This document shows positions 1-9,800 of a stretch of DNA of 64,000 nt, piece by piece. A program made the translations under genes and the position numbers. Where the stretch lies: positions 1-64,000 of the forward strand of contig CALVDM010000005.1 in the NCBI GenBank assembly GCA_944326335.1, given 5' to 3'. Numbering within the stretch: position 1 is the first letter of the stretch; each line of letters opens with the position of its first letter. The DNA is from an uncultured Bacteroidales bacterium. Its GTDB lineage: Bacteria; Bacteroidota; Bacteroidia; Bacteroidales; UBA932. A model generated the notes under the pieces. That model had not been told where the DNA came from. It saw nothing but the letters and a program-made list of their open reading frames with translations, and made no database searches.

Positions 1-39
1 GATAGTGCAAGCCGTACACCTAAATACGCAACAAGAGGA

Positions 40-81
40 TGACCGCAAAGCCTCTTGGCTTTTGGGTCACCCCCTTTTTTT
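40..81 (+). terminator. Rho-independent terminator of a gene left of the window
   Basis: Nested inverted repeat: TGACC at 40-44 pairs with GGTCA at 65-69, and inside it AAAGCC pairs with GGCTTT around a TCTT loop. A run of seven T follows at 75-81. The layout ends a plus-strand transcript whose gene lies outside the window. Confidence 0.7.
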
Positions 82-125
82 ATATCAGGTAACCTGAAGT
101 TCAGCATTTTTGCCCATCAGATGTT

Positions 126-144
126 GCCGACACCGGTTGTCGGC
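126..144. repeat. Perfect short inverted repeat upstream of the Rpn-family gene
   Basis: GCCGACA at 126-132 and TGTCGGC at 138-144 flank a 5-base loop. It lies 43 bases before the start codon of the transposase-like gene. No T-run follows, so it is more likely an operator or an mRNA leader hairpin than a terminator. Function unknown. Confidence 0.5.
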
Positions 145-187
145 TGTATTTGCTTATTTTTCATTTATTCATTAAATTGCAGACACT

Positions 188-1084
188 ATGGACAATGTGC
201 GGCCGGATAACGGGACTATCGATATCGCCGGCAGAAAAGTCAGGTATATCGACCCGTTGACAGATTGGGGTTTCAAGGTACTGTTCGGAACAGAGGTGAA
301 CAAGGAGCTGCTTCAGGCGTTTCTGAATGATTTGTTTCCGGAAAAAAGAATCTCTGAAATAACATACCTGAAGACTGGATACATGGGACTGTCGGAAGAA
401 GACAGAAAAGCCGTATTCGATGTCTCATGCATGTCTAAAGATGGAGAAAAGTTCATCGTGGAGATGCAGCTGAGTGGTCAGAGGTTTTTTCGGGACAGGG
501 CTTTGTACTATTCCACATTCCCGATTCAGGAACAAGCCCTCAAAGGTGTCTGGGACTACAGGCTTACTCCTGTTTACTTTGTGGGGATACTGAATTTCAA
601 GCTGGAACACGGAGAATGCGGGAGGCAGTATGCAGGCAAGACACTGTACAGATACGAACTGATGGAGACCGAGACCGGAGAAAAAATGACACGGAATCTA
701 TGTTTCGTATTCCTCGAGTTGGGAGGATTCGACAAAAGTGAACATGAGCTGGTGTCAGTTCTCGACAAATGGATGTACACGTTAAAGAATCTGGCGAGGC
801 TTCTGGAAAGACCGGCAGCCATCCAGGAGAGAATTTTCATGAAGTTGTTCGAGGCTGCGCAGATTGCGGCCATGCCTCACGAAGCACAGCAGGAATACAT
901 TAAGGTTATGATGACACAGAATGACATTAAAAACATGATCGACTACGCCGAGGAAAAAGGGATGGAAAAAGGAATGGAGAAAGGGTTGATGAAGGCGGCG
1001 GAACAGATGAAAAAGATGGGGATGACGGCAGATGTCATAATGAACGCGACAGGCCTGTCAATGGATGAAATAGACAGGCTCTGA
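188..1084 (+). CDS. Rpn-family recombination-promoting nuclease / PDDEXK putative transposase
   Basis: 298 residues. The N-terminal part reads DPLTDWGFKVLFG, then ALYYST, the hallmark of the PD-(D/E)XK 'transposase' family (PDDEXK_2) abundant in Bacteroidales. The likely nuclease core spans residues 20-230, with a candidate D...E-x-Q signature at FDVSCMSKDGEKFIVEMQLS. The C-terminus holds a short KGMEKGMEKG repeat and a small helical tail, both typical of the family. Relatives of this kind (RpnA-E) are DNA nucleases that promote recombination, and some act as defence or phase-variable genes. No inverted terminal repeats or target duplication flank it, so it is not a recognisable insertion sequence. 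It is the only plus-strand gene at the edge of the pectin locus and meets it tail to tail. Confidence 0.85.
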   Translation: MDNVRPDNGTIDIAGRKVRYIDPLTDWGFKVLFGTEVNKELLQAFLNDLFPEKRISEITYLKTGYMGLSEEDRKAVFDVSCMSKDGEKFIVEMQLSGQRFFRDRALYYSTFPIQEQALKGVWDYRLTPVYFVGILNFKLEHGECGRQYAGKTLYRYELMETETGEKMTRNLCFVFLELGGFDKSEHELVSVLDKWMYTLKNLARLLERPAAIQERIFMKLFEAAQIAAMPHEAQQEYIKVMMTQNDIKNMIDYAEEKGMEKGMEKGLMKAAEQMKKMGMTADVIMNATGLSMDEIDRL

Positions 1085-1092
1085 ATACAAAG

Positions 1093-1126
1093 AGGAGGGC
1101 GAGTCAGCAATCAGACTCGCCCTCCT
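1093..1126. terminator. Strong hairpin between convergent genes
   Basis: A perfect 13-bp stem (arms 1093-1105 and 1114-1126, G/C rich) with an 8-base loop sits between the stop of the Rpn-family gene and the stop of the susE-position lipoprotein. It lacks a good T-run on either strand but is placed to end both transcripts. Confidence 0.7.
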
Positions 1127-1160
1127 GCGGTATAAAGTGTTAAAGTTCAGGTTTTACAGA

Positions 1161-4100
1161 TTATTCTGCATCAGGGATATACTCAAGATAGTAGACGTTG
1201 CAACTATCGTCAACCAATGAGATATACACTTCAACGGCAGATGTTGCGCCTGCGAGATGCTCTTTGGTTATCTGGGTGCTTGTTTCATTTCCTGCCTTAT
1301 ATCCGTCTATAGGAGCAGCTTCTTTGTATATCTCTGTGACCTCCCCTCCCTTGTTGATGTCAATCTTGACATTCCTCGGGTTCTTCGCCGGGTCGGTCGA
1401 ACCGGAACGGATATAATGCTTGATTGTCCCCGGCTTGGTCACCTTGAACATGATATAATTTCCGGTAGGAAGGCCTGCCGTGCCATCATAGGTCGACTCC
1501 CCGCTGAATTTGAGTCTTGAAGAACCTGAATCCCAATCGACAGTTTTCCCGGATTTGGCAGCGATTGTCACTTCATCATCGGAATTATATTTAATTACCA
1601 CTTTCTCTCCTGTAGAAGCGATAGATTGATTTGCCGAAAGCGCTTTGAAGTAAGTCATGAAATCAGTCTGCACCTCAACTGCTACCGGGTCGGACGGAAT
1701 TGTCGCTCCCGGGTCATAGCCTGCCGGAGTCCAGGTGATGGAGAAGAAGTTGATGCTGCTTCCACCGGAGTAGATGGAGATTACGGTTTCCCCTGCAACT
1801 CCGGTTATCTCTGTGGAATATATTTTGGCCTTAGTGTCGGAGAAGCCCCACTTGCCGTCAGGAATTGCGCCTTGTTCTTCTCCCTTGGATATGATTTGAT
1901 TATCCCCGACAGAAACACAGACATATCTGTTTTCACCGGTTCCGGATGAAGCGGCTTCAACCGTCAGGGTACCGTTTCCTGTCACCTTGAGCTGGAGAGC
2001 CTGCTTTGAAGTCGAGCCTCCGCCCATCTGGACGCGGGCAACCTCAGCACCTGCAGCATTGTCGTTCAGGCCGAACTTGCACGATCCGCTTCCGATGAGG
2101 AAGTTCAGGTTGTTGTAGACGAAATCGCTTTCAATCTTGGTGTCCTTGTTGCTGCCTGCCCTGGTCTCGTACAGATACTGGAAGGTGTTCGCTGCATCCC
2201 ATGTTGTAGGAGATGACGACGAAACGGCTGTCCATGCCTCTGTCTTTTCAAACGTCACCGGAGCCGACGGCTCTGAATTCTCGCGGGACATGTCTGCTGC
2301 GATGGCAGTCACTGTCATAGTGTAGACACCTGTCGTCATCTCTGCGAGAGGGAGGGAGAAGCTTGCCTCCGCGATGTTTTCATACGTCTTGACAGTCGTT
2401 GGAGCAGGGCCGGTGACAGTCACGGTGTAAGAGCCTGCCCCGGCGATTGCCGGCCATGTCAGGGTAGCGGAACCTGTCGCGTCAGCCTTTGCATTGTCAA
2501 TAACCGGCTCAGGCGTCGAGAGCGGCTGAGGGGCACCTGTGGAGGTGTCGCTTACCCACATCAGGTCCGTGAGCACGATAGGGCCGCAACCGTAGATGTA
2601 AATCAATGTCTGGCCATCGATGTCAGGGAAAGCGACCTTGCCTCCCTCGGCCTCTACCGTGACGGCACCTGCTACAGTTGCCGATGAACCGTCTGCCGGA
2701 CCGTATGCCACAGTGATATGGTCATTCACGGAGCCTGAACGGGACTGGGCAGTCGAAATCATCACTGAGCCCGGCTTGTCCACGAGGAATGCAAGGGCGC
2801 AGTCCGTAGGCACATTCGAAGCGTTGAGAGTGGCCTCGGCCGTAAATTCCATACCGTTGTCTGAAACGGTGATATAATCGTCGTTGACGAAGAACTTGAT
2901 GTTGCCTCTCGTGACAGTTGCATCTATCTCATCGTAGAAAGTGGCCACATCGGTAAGGTCAGGATGGAAGTTGTCCGCCTCCACCGGAGTCAGAGGGACT
3001 TCCGGCTCAGGGACGTATGCCACGAGCCACCTCGGGTCTCCGGCACCGGCATCGAGGATGCGCGGACTGTCCTCATTGATATTGAACAGGCCTTTGGCTG
3101 CATTCTCGCAAGGGTCCGACGAAAGGACTGCTCCGCCTCCGGCGATGGCATCATCCTGGGTGAACCCGTCTTTCACCCATACATCTTCGCCCATCCTGTA
3201 GAAGAAGTTCGACTTTATGACGTCAGGCTCCACAGGGTCGGTGTGCTTGAATATCAGAGGCAGACCTTCAATGGACATGAAGATGTTGCTTGTGAGTTCG
3301 AACCTGTCAGGCACCGAGCGCACGTAGAATATACCTTTCTGACCTGCAGAACCTACCTCGTACAACGTATTATGGTCGAATACAAGTTCATTGAAGGTTA
3401 TCTCCTTGTCCACACGCACAATGCAGCGGAAGCCGTTGGCCATGGTGGAGTTCTTTATCTTGAGGGACGAGATTGTGGAACCGGCTGTCCTGAAGTCGAA
3501 TCCGTCCTGCCCGGTACCCATCTCCTCGAAATAACAGCCGTCGAAAAGGACCTCGGCAAAGTTGGCGGCAGACTTGTCCTGGTAAATGACAGACTTGTTG
3601 TAATTCGAGATGTTGCAGTTCAGGACTCTGACAGTTATAGGATTTGTGATGTAGTCCATATCGGTTTCCTTGACTGCGACACAAATCTCCACCTGGGATT
3701 CGCCGACAGTACCGCCCTGCAGGTCGAGAGCCTCGAGCCTGAGATGGTAGCCTCCGAGAGTCTGCGGTATGATGACGTCTGCAGCCGGCTCTGCAGGGTC
3801 TGCCAGAATAGCAGTTCCGTCTCCGACAACCTCAGGGGTATAGGTGTAGTTTTCCTGCGGAGGAAGTATGTTGAACGTTCCCACAACAGTAGGGCTCACA
3901 CCGTCGGCAGTCTGCTCTCCGGTAATCTCGACAGGGCCTATGATGTCCACTTCCCCTATCTCGTACGGCACCTCCGTGTTGGTGAGCTTTATCTTTCTCG
4001 GTTTCACAGTGGCTCCTTCCTCAGCTCCTGCATCAGGGGCGCCGGCTTCGTTGATAGCGTTCTTGAGTTCGGCAGCCGTGGCCACTTCCACTGCGTCGGT

Positions 4101-4898
4101 CCAGTCCGGACGGGTCCAGGCAACCACTTCACCACGGTTGGCACTTCCGTAATGAACGGCGAAAGTGTAGAGATGCGAATCTTCGAGCGGCTTCTCGGTC
4201 GTGCCGACTGTGAACTGCACAGTCCCGCCCGGCGTGATTTCCACAGTTGAAGGTATCTCGTAGATTGCGTAATCCTTGGTGTCGGTCTGGTCCGGGTTAG
4301 GAGTGACGCGGACCTGGTTCACCCTCGTGTCGTTTTCAAGCATTTTCCACGAAAGGGTCACCGAAGTGGCAGTCCTCTCCACAACGGTTATGTCAGTGAC
4401 GTCCGGCTCCACATTGTATGTCGCAAGCGGAAGTCCTGCAAATTCCTGCCAATGGGAATCTTCTATGGTTTTCGTCTGGCCGTCGGCAGCCATGCCCTGG
4501 GCCTTGACTCTTGCGAAATAGAAGTTGTCGGCATCGAGAAGCCTGGACATCGTGGTCACCGAACCGCTCTCTGCGGCAGGGACGACTATCGGACTTCCGT
4601 CAATCTGGGTGCCGTTTGCGAAGACATCTTCAGGACGGTCTTCTTCGTTGCCGGCATAAATCTCGACAAGATACTGGGTCGCGCCTTTGGCATTGGCCCA
4701 GGTGAAAGTGACGGTCTTGCCGTCCTGCCTGCTTATGCTCGCCGATGCACTGCTCGGGGTGAGGCAGGCCGGAAGATTGAGTTCCTCCACAAGCTCCACT
4801 TCCTCCACGCATCCCGTAAACACCGGCAAGAGAAGGAATGAGAGGCAGATTGTCAGTATGGAATATATCTTCTTCATAAAACTCTTTATTTTATTCAT
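1161..4898 (-). CDS. Large surface lipoprotein in SusE/F position (FnIII, DUF4957/DUF5123-type domains)
   Basis: 1245 residues. It starts with a lipoprotein signal ending FTGC (Cys30, or Cys23 if the second ATG at 4877 is used). Two fibronectin III-like modules follow (about residues 40-260). Next comes a beta-helix-like region with right-handed repeats (about 275-640) matching the DUF4957/DUF5123 proteins common in Bacteroidetes pectin loci. Then come a beta-sandwich module (about 645-800), another FnIII (about 805-905) and two C-terminal sandwich modules (about 910-1070 and 1075-1245) that resemble carbohydrate-binding domains. It is third in the susC-susD unit, 13 bases after susD, so it probably sits on the cell surface and binds pectin chains for the transporter. 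SusE/SusF proteins are usually 350-500 residues, so this one is about three times longer. Domain limits are by eye, and lyase activity in the helix region cannot be ruled out. Confidence 0.75.
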   Translation of the reverse strand: MNKIKSFMKKIYSILTICLSFLLLPVFTGCVEEVELVEELNLPACLTPSSASASISRQDGKTVTFTWANAKGATQYLVEIYAGNEEDRPEDVFANGTQIDGSPIVVPAAESGSVTTMSRLLDADNFYFARVKAQGMAADGQTKTIEDSHWQEFAGLPLATYNVEPDVTDITVVERTATSVTLSWKMLENDTRVNQVRVTPNPDQTDTKDYAIYEIPSTVEITPGGTVQFTVGTTEKPLEDSHLYTFAVHYGSANRGEVVAWTRPDWTDAVEVATAAELKNAINEAGAPDAGAEEGATVKPRKIKLTNTEVPYEIGEVDIIGPVEITGEQTADGVSPTVVGTFNILPPQENYTYTPEVVGDGTAILADPAEPAADVIIPQTLGGYHLRLEALDLQGGTVGESQVEICVAVKETDMDYITNPITVRVLNCNISNYNKSVIYQDKSAANFAEVLFDGCYFEEMGTGQDGFDFRTAGSTISSLKIKNSTMANGFRCIVRVDKEITFNELVFDHNTLYEVGSAGQKGIFYVRSVPDRFELTSNIFMSIEGLPLIFKHTDPVEPDVIKSNFFYRMGEDVWVKDGFTQDDAIAGGGAVLSSDPCENAAKGLFNINEDSPRILDAGAGDPRWLVAYVPEPEVPLTPVEADNFHPDLTDVATFYDEIDATVTRGNIKFFVNDDYITVSDNGMEFTAEATLNASNVPTDCALAFLVDKPGSVMISTAQSRSGSVNDHITVAYGPADGSSATVAGAVTVEAEGGKVAFPDIDGQTLIYIYGCGPIVLTDLMWVSDTSTGAPQPLSTPEPVIDNAKADATGSATLTWPAIAGAGSYTVTVTGPAPTTVKTYENIAEASFSLPLAEMTTGVYTMTVTAIAADMSRENSEPSAPVTFEKTEAWTAVSSSSPTTWDAANTFQYLYETRAGSNKDTKIESDFVYNNLNFLIGSGSCKFGLNDNAAGAEVARVQMGGGSTSKQALQLKVTGNGTLTVEAASSGTGENRYVCVSVGDNQIISKGEEQGAIPDGKWGFSDTKAKIYSTEITGVAGETVISIYSGGSSINFFSITWTPAGYDPGATIPSDPVAVEVQTDFMTYFKALSANQSIASTGEKVVIKYNSDDEVTIAAKSGKTVDWDSGSSRLKFSGESTYDGTAGLPTGNYIMFKVTKPGTIKHYIRSGSTDPAKNPRNVKIDINKGGEVTEIYKEAAPIDGYKAGNETSTQITKEHLAGATSAVEVYISLVDDSCNVYYLEYIPDAE

Positions 4899-4911
4899 GT
4901 CTATAGACGGT

Positions 4912-6798
4912 CTAATAGCCGTAGTCGTTTACCAGATGGCTCTGGCTGCTGGTAAGGGTAGACTCGAAAATCGGCCACCACTGGCATACGCACTGTCTGT
5001 CACCGGCGGTGATGCGGGCAGCCGGGTCATACAGATAGTTTACATCTTTATTCTTTTCATCGAACATGGAGCCGTCGCTCGGGAAATACTGGGTTGGTGC
5101 ACCTTCGGAATTAGTATGGATATTCCATCCCGTGCCGGCAGGCGGCACATCAGCCGTGGCATCGCCCTCGTCCGGGTTCAGACCGTACATCTCAATGGTG
5201 GTGACACCGTTGCTGTCCGTGCCGTACCTGTACCAGAGATAACGTCCGGCATAGGTGCCGTCAGTTGCCAAAGCTCTCAGCCCGGCATCCGCCTCGTCGA
5301 GTTTCTCGTCAAGCAAGTCCCAGCGTATGAGGTCGGCCTTGCGGAGGAATTCTCCCACGAACTCGAGGGCACGCTCGTCCACTATGGCATTGAAGAAGTC
5401 TTCGCCCTTAGTAAGGCCGGCCACATAGTCCTCGGCTTCAGACTCATGTCCCTTGTAGGCACGTTTCCGCACCTCGAGGAGGCATTGCTTGGCGTAGTCG
5501 AACTCTCCCACTTCGTTCGCTATCTCGGCAGCCATGAGGAGGATGTCGGAATATCTCATCCACACAGGCTTCACACCATCGTCGTTTCCTCCGGTGTAAG
5601 GATTCGTGGTCATCCACTCGAAACGGTACTTGCCGAAATACCATTTGGCGATTCCTGCAGGATACGGATCTGCCACACCGTCTCCGTCAGGGTCTTCCCA
5701 CTCGAAGTTGACACAGCTGATGTCCCTGCGGACGTCGTTCTCGCCATACTTCCAGTAAAGCGTAGGCACAGGACCGGCCTGGCCGCCGCGGTCCGAGTCT
5801 GTCGGCGAATACTGGGTCCGTCCGTTGTTCCTCACGGCGAACGTGTAGTTCCATCTGCCGCGCGAGTTGCTGAACGGAATCACCCAGATTATCTCCTTGC
5901 CTGCCGTGATGTCCATCTCGTTCACGCTCCTCCAGAGTTCCTCGTAGTCCATGAGGGACAGACTCTTGCTGTTAATCACATCCTTGAGAGCCTGAAGGGC
6001 CTTAGGATAGAGAACGTCTTTTTTGAGCTCCGGGTCGTTGGTGAGACGGATTGAGCCAAGGTTATGGGTTCCCACCTGCCCTTCGTCCGGCCTGAGGGAA
6101 TATCCGGATGCCATGAGGGCAAGACGGGCATAGAGTCCTTTCGCGAGGGCGAGGCTGGCGCGGTCCGTGGTCATTGTAGACGAGCTCTGTCCAGGCCATG
6201 CCATGTAGTCGAATGCTTCCTCGAGGTCTGCAAGCAGCTGCTTGTAGATGACATCCCTGTCCGACTTGTTCATATAGATGGTCTCGGGAGACACGGGCTC
6301 GAAGCGGGCCGGGACTTCCCCGAATCCCTTGAGAAGCTCAGTGTAGAGGACCGCCCTCATGGTGAGGGCCTCTCCAAGCACTGCGGCCATTTCCGGACGG
6401 TTGGCAGGGTCTCCGTATGTCCGGATGCCCTTGATTGCAAGATTGGCTCTCTCGACTCCGGCGAAAAGCTCGTTGAACGGGCCGTCGGCAAGGTTGAGCT
6501 GGCTGTTGTTTATCGCAGTGGAATAGAACGCGAGGTCGGACTTGTCGTCGCGCGTGTTCGACATATACCACTCGATGTCGGTGTTGTATCCGTACCAAGG
6601 GAGGTAACGGCCCCTGTGTCCGTTGGTGTGCCCGAATACCTCGTAAATCGAGAATACCTGATATTCGGCGAGTGTCGGGTCCGAGAAGACGGTCTTCTCG
6701 TCGAAGGTGGACTGGGACTCCGTGGTGAGGTCGCACGATGTCAGCGACAATCCGCATACAATCCCGGCACTGATAAATATACTCTTTATTATATTCAT
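4912..6798 (-). CDS. SusD-family outer-membrane glycan-binding lipoprotein
   Basis: 628 residues with a lipoprotein signal ending LTSC (Cys22). The helical TPR-like SusD fold is recognisable from FNELFAGVERANLAI (about residue 105), the EALTMRAVLYTELLKGFGEVP segment region (about 142-162) and a C-terminal SusD/RagB block with the ERALEFVGEF motif (about 478). SusD proteins cap the SusC barrel from outside and capture oligosaccharides. The gene follows susC by 18 bases and precedes the large surface lipoprotein by 13, so the three are almost surely co-transcribed. The locus context (PL1, GH28, CE8, CE12) suggests the ligand is an oligogalacturonide. That is inferred from neighbours, not from the protein itself. 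Confidence 0.93.
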   Translation of the reverse strand: MNIIKSIFISAGIVCGLSLTSCDLTTESQSTFDEKTVFSDPTLAEYQVFSIYEVFGHTNGHRGRYLPWYGYNTDIEWYMSNTRDDKSDLAFYSTAINNSQLNLADGPFNELFAGVERANLAIKGIRTYGDPANRPEMAAVLGEALTMRAVLYTELLKGFGEVPARFEPVSPETIYMNKSDRDVIYKQLLADLEEAFDYMAWPGQSSSTMTTDRASLALAKGLYARLALMASGYSLRPDEGQVGTHNLGSIRLTNDPELKKDVLYPKALQALKDVINSKSLSLMDYEELWRSVNEMDITAGKEIIWVIPFSNSRGRWNYTFAVRNNGRTQYSPTDSDRGGQAGPVPTLYWKYGENDVRRDISCVNFEWEDPDGDGVADPYPAGIAKWYFGKYRFEWMTTNPYTGGNDDGVKPVWMRYSDILLMAAEIANEVGEFDYAKQCLLEVRKRAYKGHESEAEDYVAGLTKGEDFFNAIVDERALEFVGEFLRKADLIRWDLLDEKLDEADAGLRALATDGTYAGRYLWYRYGTDSNGVTTIEMYGLNPDEGDATADVPPAGTGWNIHTNSEGAPTQYFPSDGSMFDEKNKDVNYLYDPAARITAGDRQCVCQWWPIFESTLTSSQSHLVNDYGY

Positions 6799-6816
6799 GA
6801 CTCTTCAGATTTGAAA

Positions 6817-9800
6817 TTAGAATGTAAGGTTGACTCCGACAACGAATCCTATGCTCTTAGGGTAGGCCGAGTAGTCGACACCCGGAGTAAGAGGAGTGGA
6901 ACGTCTCGTATCCACCTCAGGGTCGTAGCCCGAATAGTTCGTGAGGCAGAAGAGATTGGTGCCGGTCACATAGAAGCGGAGCCGTGATATCTTCGCCTTC
7001 ATTGTCAGGTGCGACGGAAGGGTGTAGCCGATGGTCGCGGATGTGAGACGGAGGAACGAGCCGTCTTCGACCGCCCAGTCGGAGAACACTGCATTTCCTA
7101 CTGCTGGAGACCAGAGTTCCACGCCCTCATTCACCTGGGCGAGCTGGTCTGGGTCGGTAATGAGCTGGCCGGTGGTCCAGTCCACATTGGTCCAACGCTT
7201 TTCATCGGTCTTCATGAGATTTCTCCTTTCGTATTTCCTCGAAGAGGTGAACTCTATCTTGTTTGCGTTGTAGATGTCGTTCCCGAAGACATAGTTGAAG
7301 TTGGCCGAGAAGTCGATGCCGTAGAGGTATCCGGAGAGGTTGATACCGCCTGTCCCTATCGGAAGGGCGTTTCCTATGACCTTCTTGTCGGCTGCGGTGA
7401 TTTTCTTGTCGCCGTTCTGGTCCACGAGCTTCATCGCTCCGGGACGGAGATACTCGTCACCGATGATGTCGCTTGCGTCAGCCACGTCGCTGGAAAGCAC
7501 CCATTCTCCTTTCGCAGCATCATAGGTGTCGAAATCGTTTACCGTATAATAGCCGTCGGACTCGTAGCCGAACATGTTGCCGAGAGGCTGTCCGGCTTCA
7601 ACCACGTAGTCCACACCTATTTCCGAAGATGCCCAACGGGATTCCGACTCAATCTTGTCGAGACCTCCGAGGCTCATGACCTTGTTCTTGTTAAGGCTTA
7701 TGTTCGCCCCGAGAGTGAGGCCGAAGTTGTCCCTTTCCACAAGCACTGCATTGAGGGACACCTCGATACCCCTGTTCTGGATGGTACCTATGTTCTGGTA
7801 CTGGAATTCATATCCGGAACCTCCGGTCGGGAACTGCACGAGGAGGTCCCTGGTCGTGTTGTGGTAGAGTTCCACGGAACCGTTGAGCCTTCCCTTGAAG
7901 AAGGAGAAGTCCAGACCGATGTTGTGAGAAAGGGTCTTCTCCCATGTGAGCTCCTCGTTGGCCATGATTGTATCCCCTCCGTCAGTGACCGTGGACCAGT
8001 ATGTGTTGCCCATGGAAATCCACGAGGTGTTGTTCGAGGCGAAATTCAGGGCAGTCATGCCTGCCGGTATGTTGTTGTTGCCCGCCGTACCGAAACTGTA
8101 ACGGAGCTTCAGGTTGTCGAGCCAGCCCGAGGCACTCTTCATCCAAGGTTCGTTCGAGATGGTCCAGGCAGCTGCCGCAGACGGGAAGTAACCCCACTGG
8201 TGTCCTTTGGCGAATTTGGAGGAACCGTCGGCTCGCATCGTCGCGGAAACCGAATATCTCTCGTCGAAAGTGTAGTTCACCCTGCCGAAGAATGAGAGGA
8301 GCACATCGTTCGGGTCATAGTAATTGTTGGTGGATATAGGCGTACCTGTGGACATGAAGTTCCAGGCCATTTCCGAATCGAAGAATTCAGGGAAATTCTC
8401 CACCATCGAAGTGAGCGTGTTCTGCTTGGTGACGATGTATTCCTGACCGGCAAGCAGGTCGAGCTTGTGCCTTTCATCCTTGAATACCTCGGAGAAGTTG
8501 TAGCTCAGCGTATTGGTGTTGCGGATGCGCTGCCTGTAGAGGTCTGTGTACTGTGCGGCCGGCTTGTCCTTGTACTGGGCCGTGTTGCCGACATAGTAGG
8601 TGGTGAGTCCGTAGAAACGGTTGTTTTCCTGGGTATAGCTGTCCAGACCGCCTTCCACCTTCAGGTTGAGGTTCTTTATTATGTGCCATGTGACAGCTCC
8701 GTTCACCGTCCAGTTGCGGCGGATACGCTTGTTGTCGTTGTCTGCGACAGACTGGAGAGGCGGGGCATTGTCACCGTAGTCCTCCTCGAGGTCGGAGCCT
8801 TGAATGGCACCCTCAAGAGGAATCGGCGTGTACTGCACCGCATGCTTGAGACGTCCGTTTCCGGAAGTGGAACCGGTGTCGTTTATGGAGTTGGCGCCTG
8901 ACCCCATGATTTGCGTGTTGGAATACCTCGCATTGATGTCGAACGTGAGTTCCTTGATAGGCTTGTAGGTAGTCTTGAAGTTCAGGTTGTCCCTGCGGTA
9001 GGTGGAGCCCGTCATGATGGCGTTGTCACCGAGGTGCGAATAGCTGGCGGTCCATCTCACCTTGTCCGTGCTTCCGGAGACGGAGATGTTGTGGCTGAAC
9101 ACCCTTCCGGTGTTGCCGAACACCTGCGAAATCCAGTCGTTGCCCTGCACGTTCTCATAGAGTCCCATATCTTCATAGACACCGAAAGCAGGGACGTAGC
9201 TGTCCTCGTACTTGTCCCTTATGAGGGAAAGCTCATACTGGTTCTTCACGAAGTCATACGGGCTGTTCACCTGTATGGCATCCTTGTTGGCCATCCATTT
9301 CTGTCCCCAGTATGCGTTGTAGCTCACGGAGAACTTGCCGCTTGTCCCGCCCTTGGTGGTGACGAGGATTACGCCGTTCGCACCACGTGAACCGTAGATT
9401 GCGGTGGAGAATGCGTCCTTGAGGACGTCGATGCTCTGGATGTCGGATGCCGGGATGTCGGAGATGCTCTCGACCGGGAAGCCGTCCACTATATAAAGAG
9501 GTGAACTGTCCTGGGTTATGGAACCGGTACCGCGGACACGGATCTTGACATCGGCATCAGGGTCACCTTCCGTGGTGGTCACCTGCACTCCGGCCATCCT
9601 TCCTGTCAGGGCTTCGGTGACCGTGGTCACAGGCATGGCCGCAAGAGCCTTGCTGTCCACGGAAGACACGGAGCCTATGAGGTCTTTTCTCTTCACCGTG
9701 GCATAACCGATGACCACCGTCTCCTCGAGGAAATTGGAGTCATCTTCCATCACGATGTCGTAGACGCTGCTGTTCCCGATACGCACTTCCTGCGTCCTCA

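Noticed and set aside
188..1084. Calling the Rpn-family gene an insertion sequence.
   Set aside because: No terminal inverted repeats or target-site duplication could be seen around it.
2964..4250. Plus-strand frame of 428 codons opposite the large surface lipoprotein.
   Set aside because: No start context, no signal, and low-complexity antisense composition.
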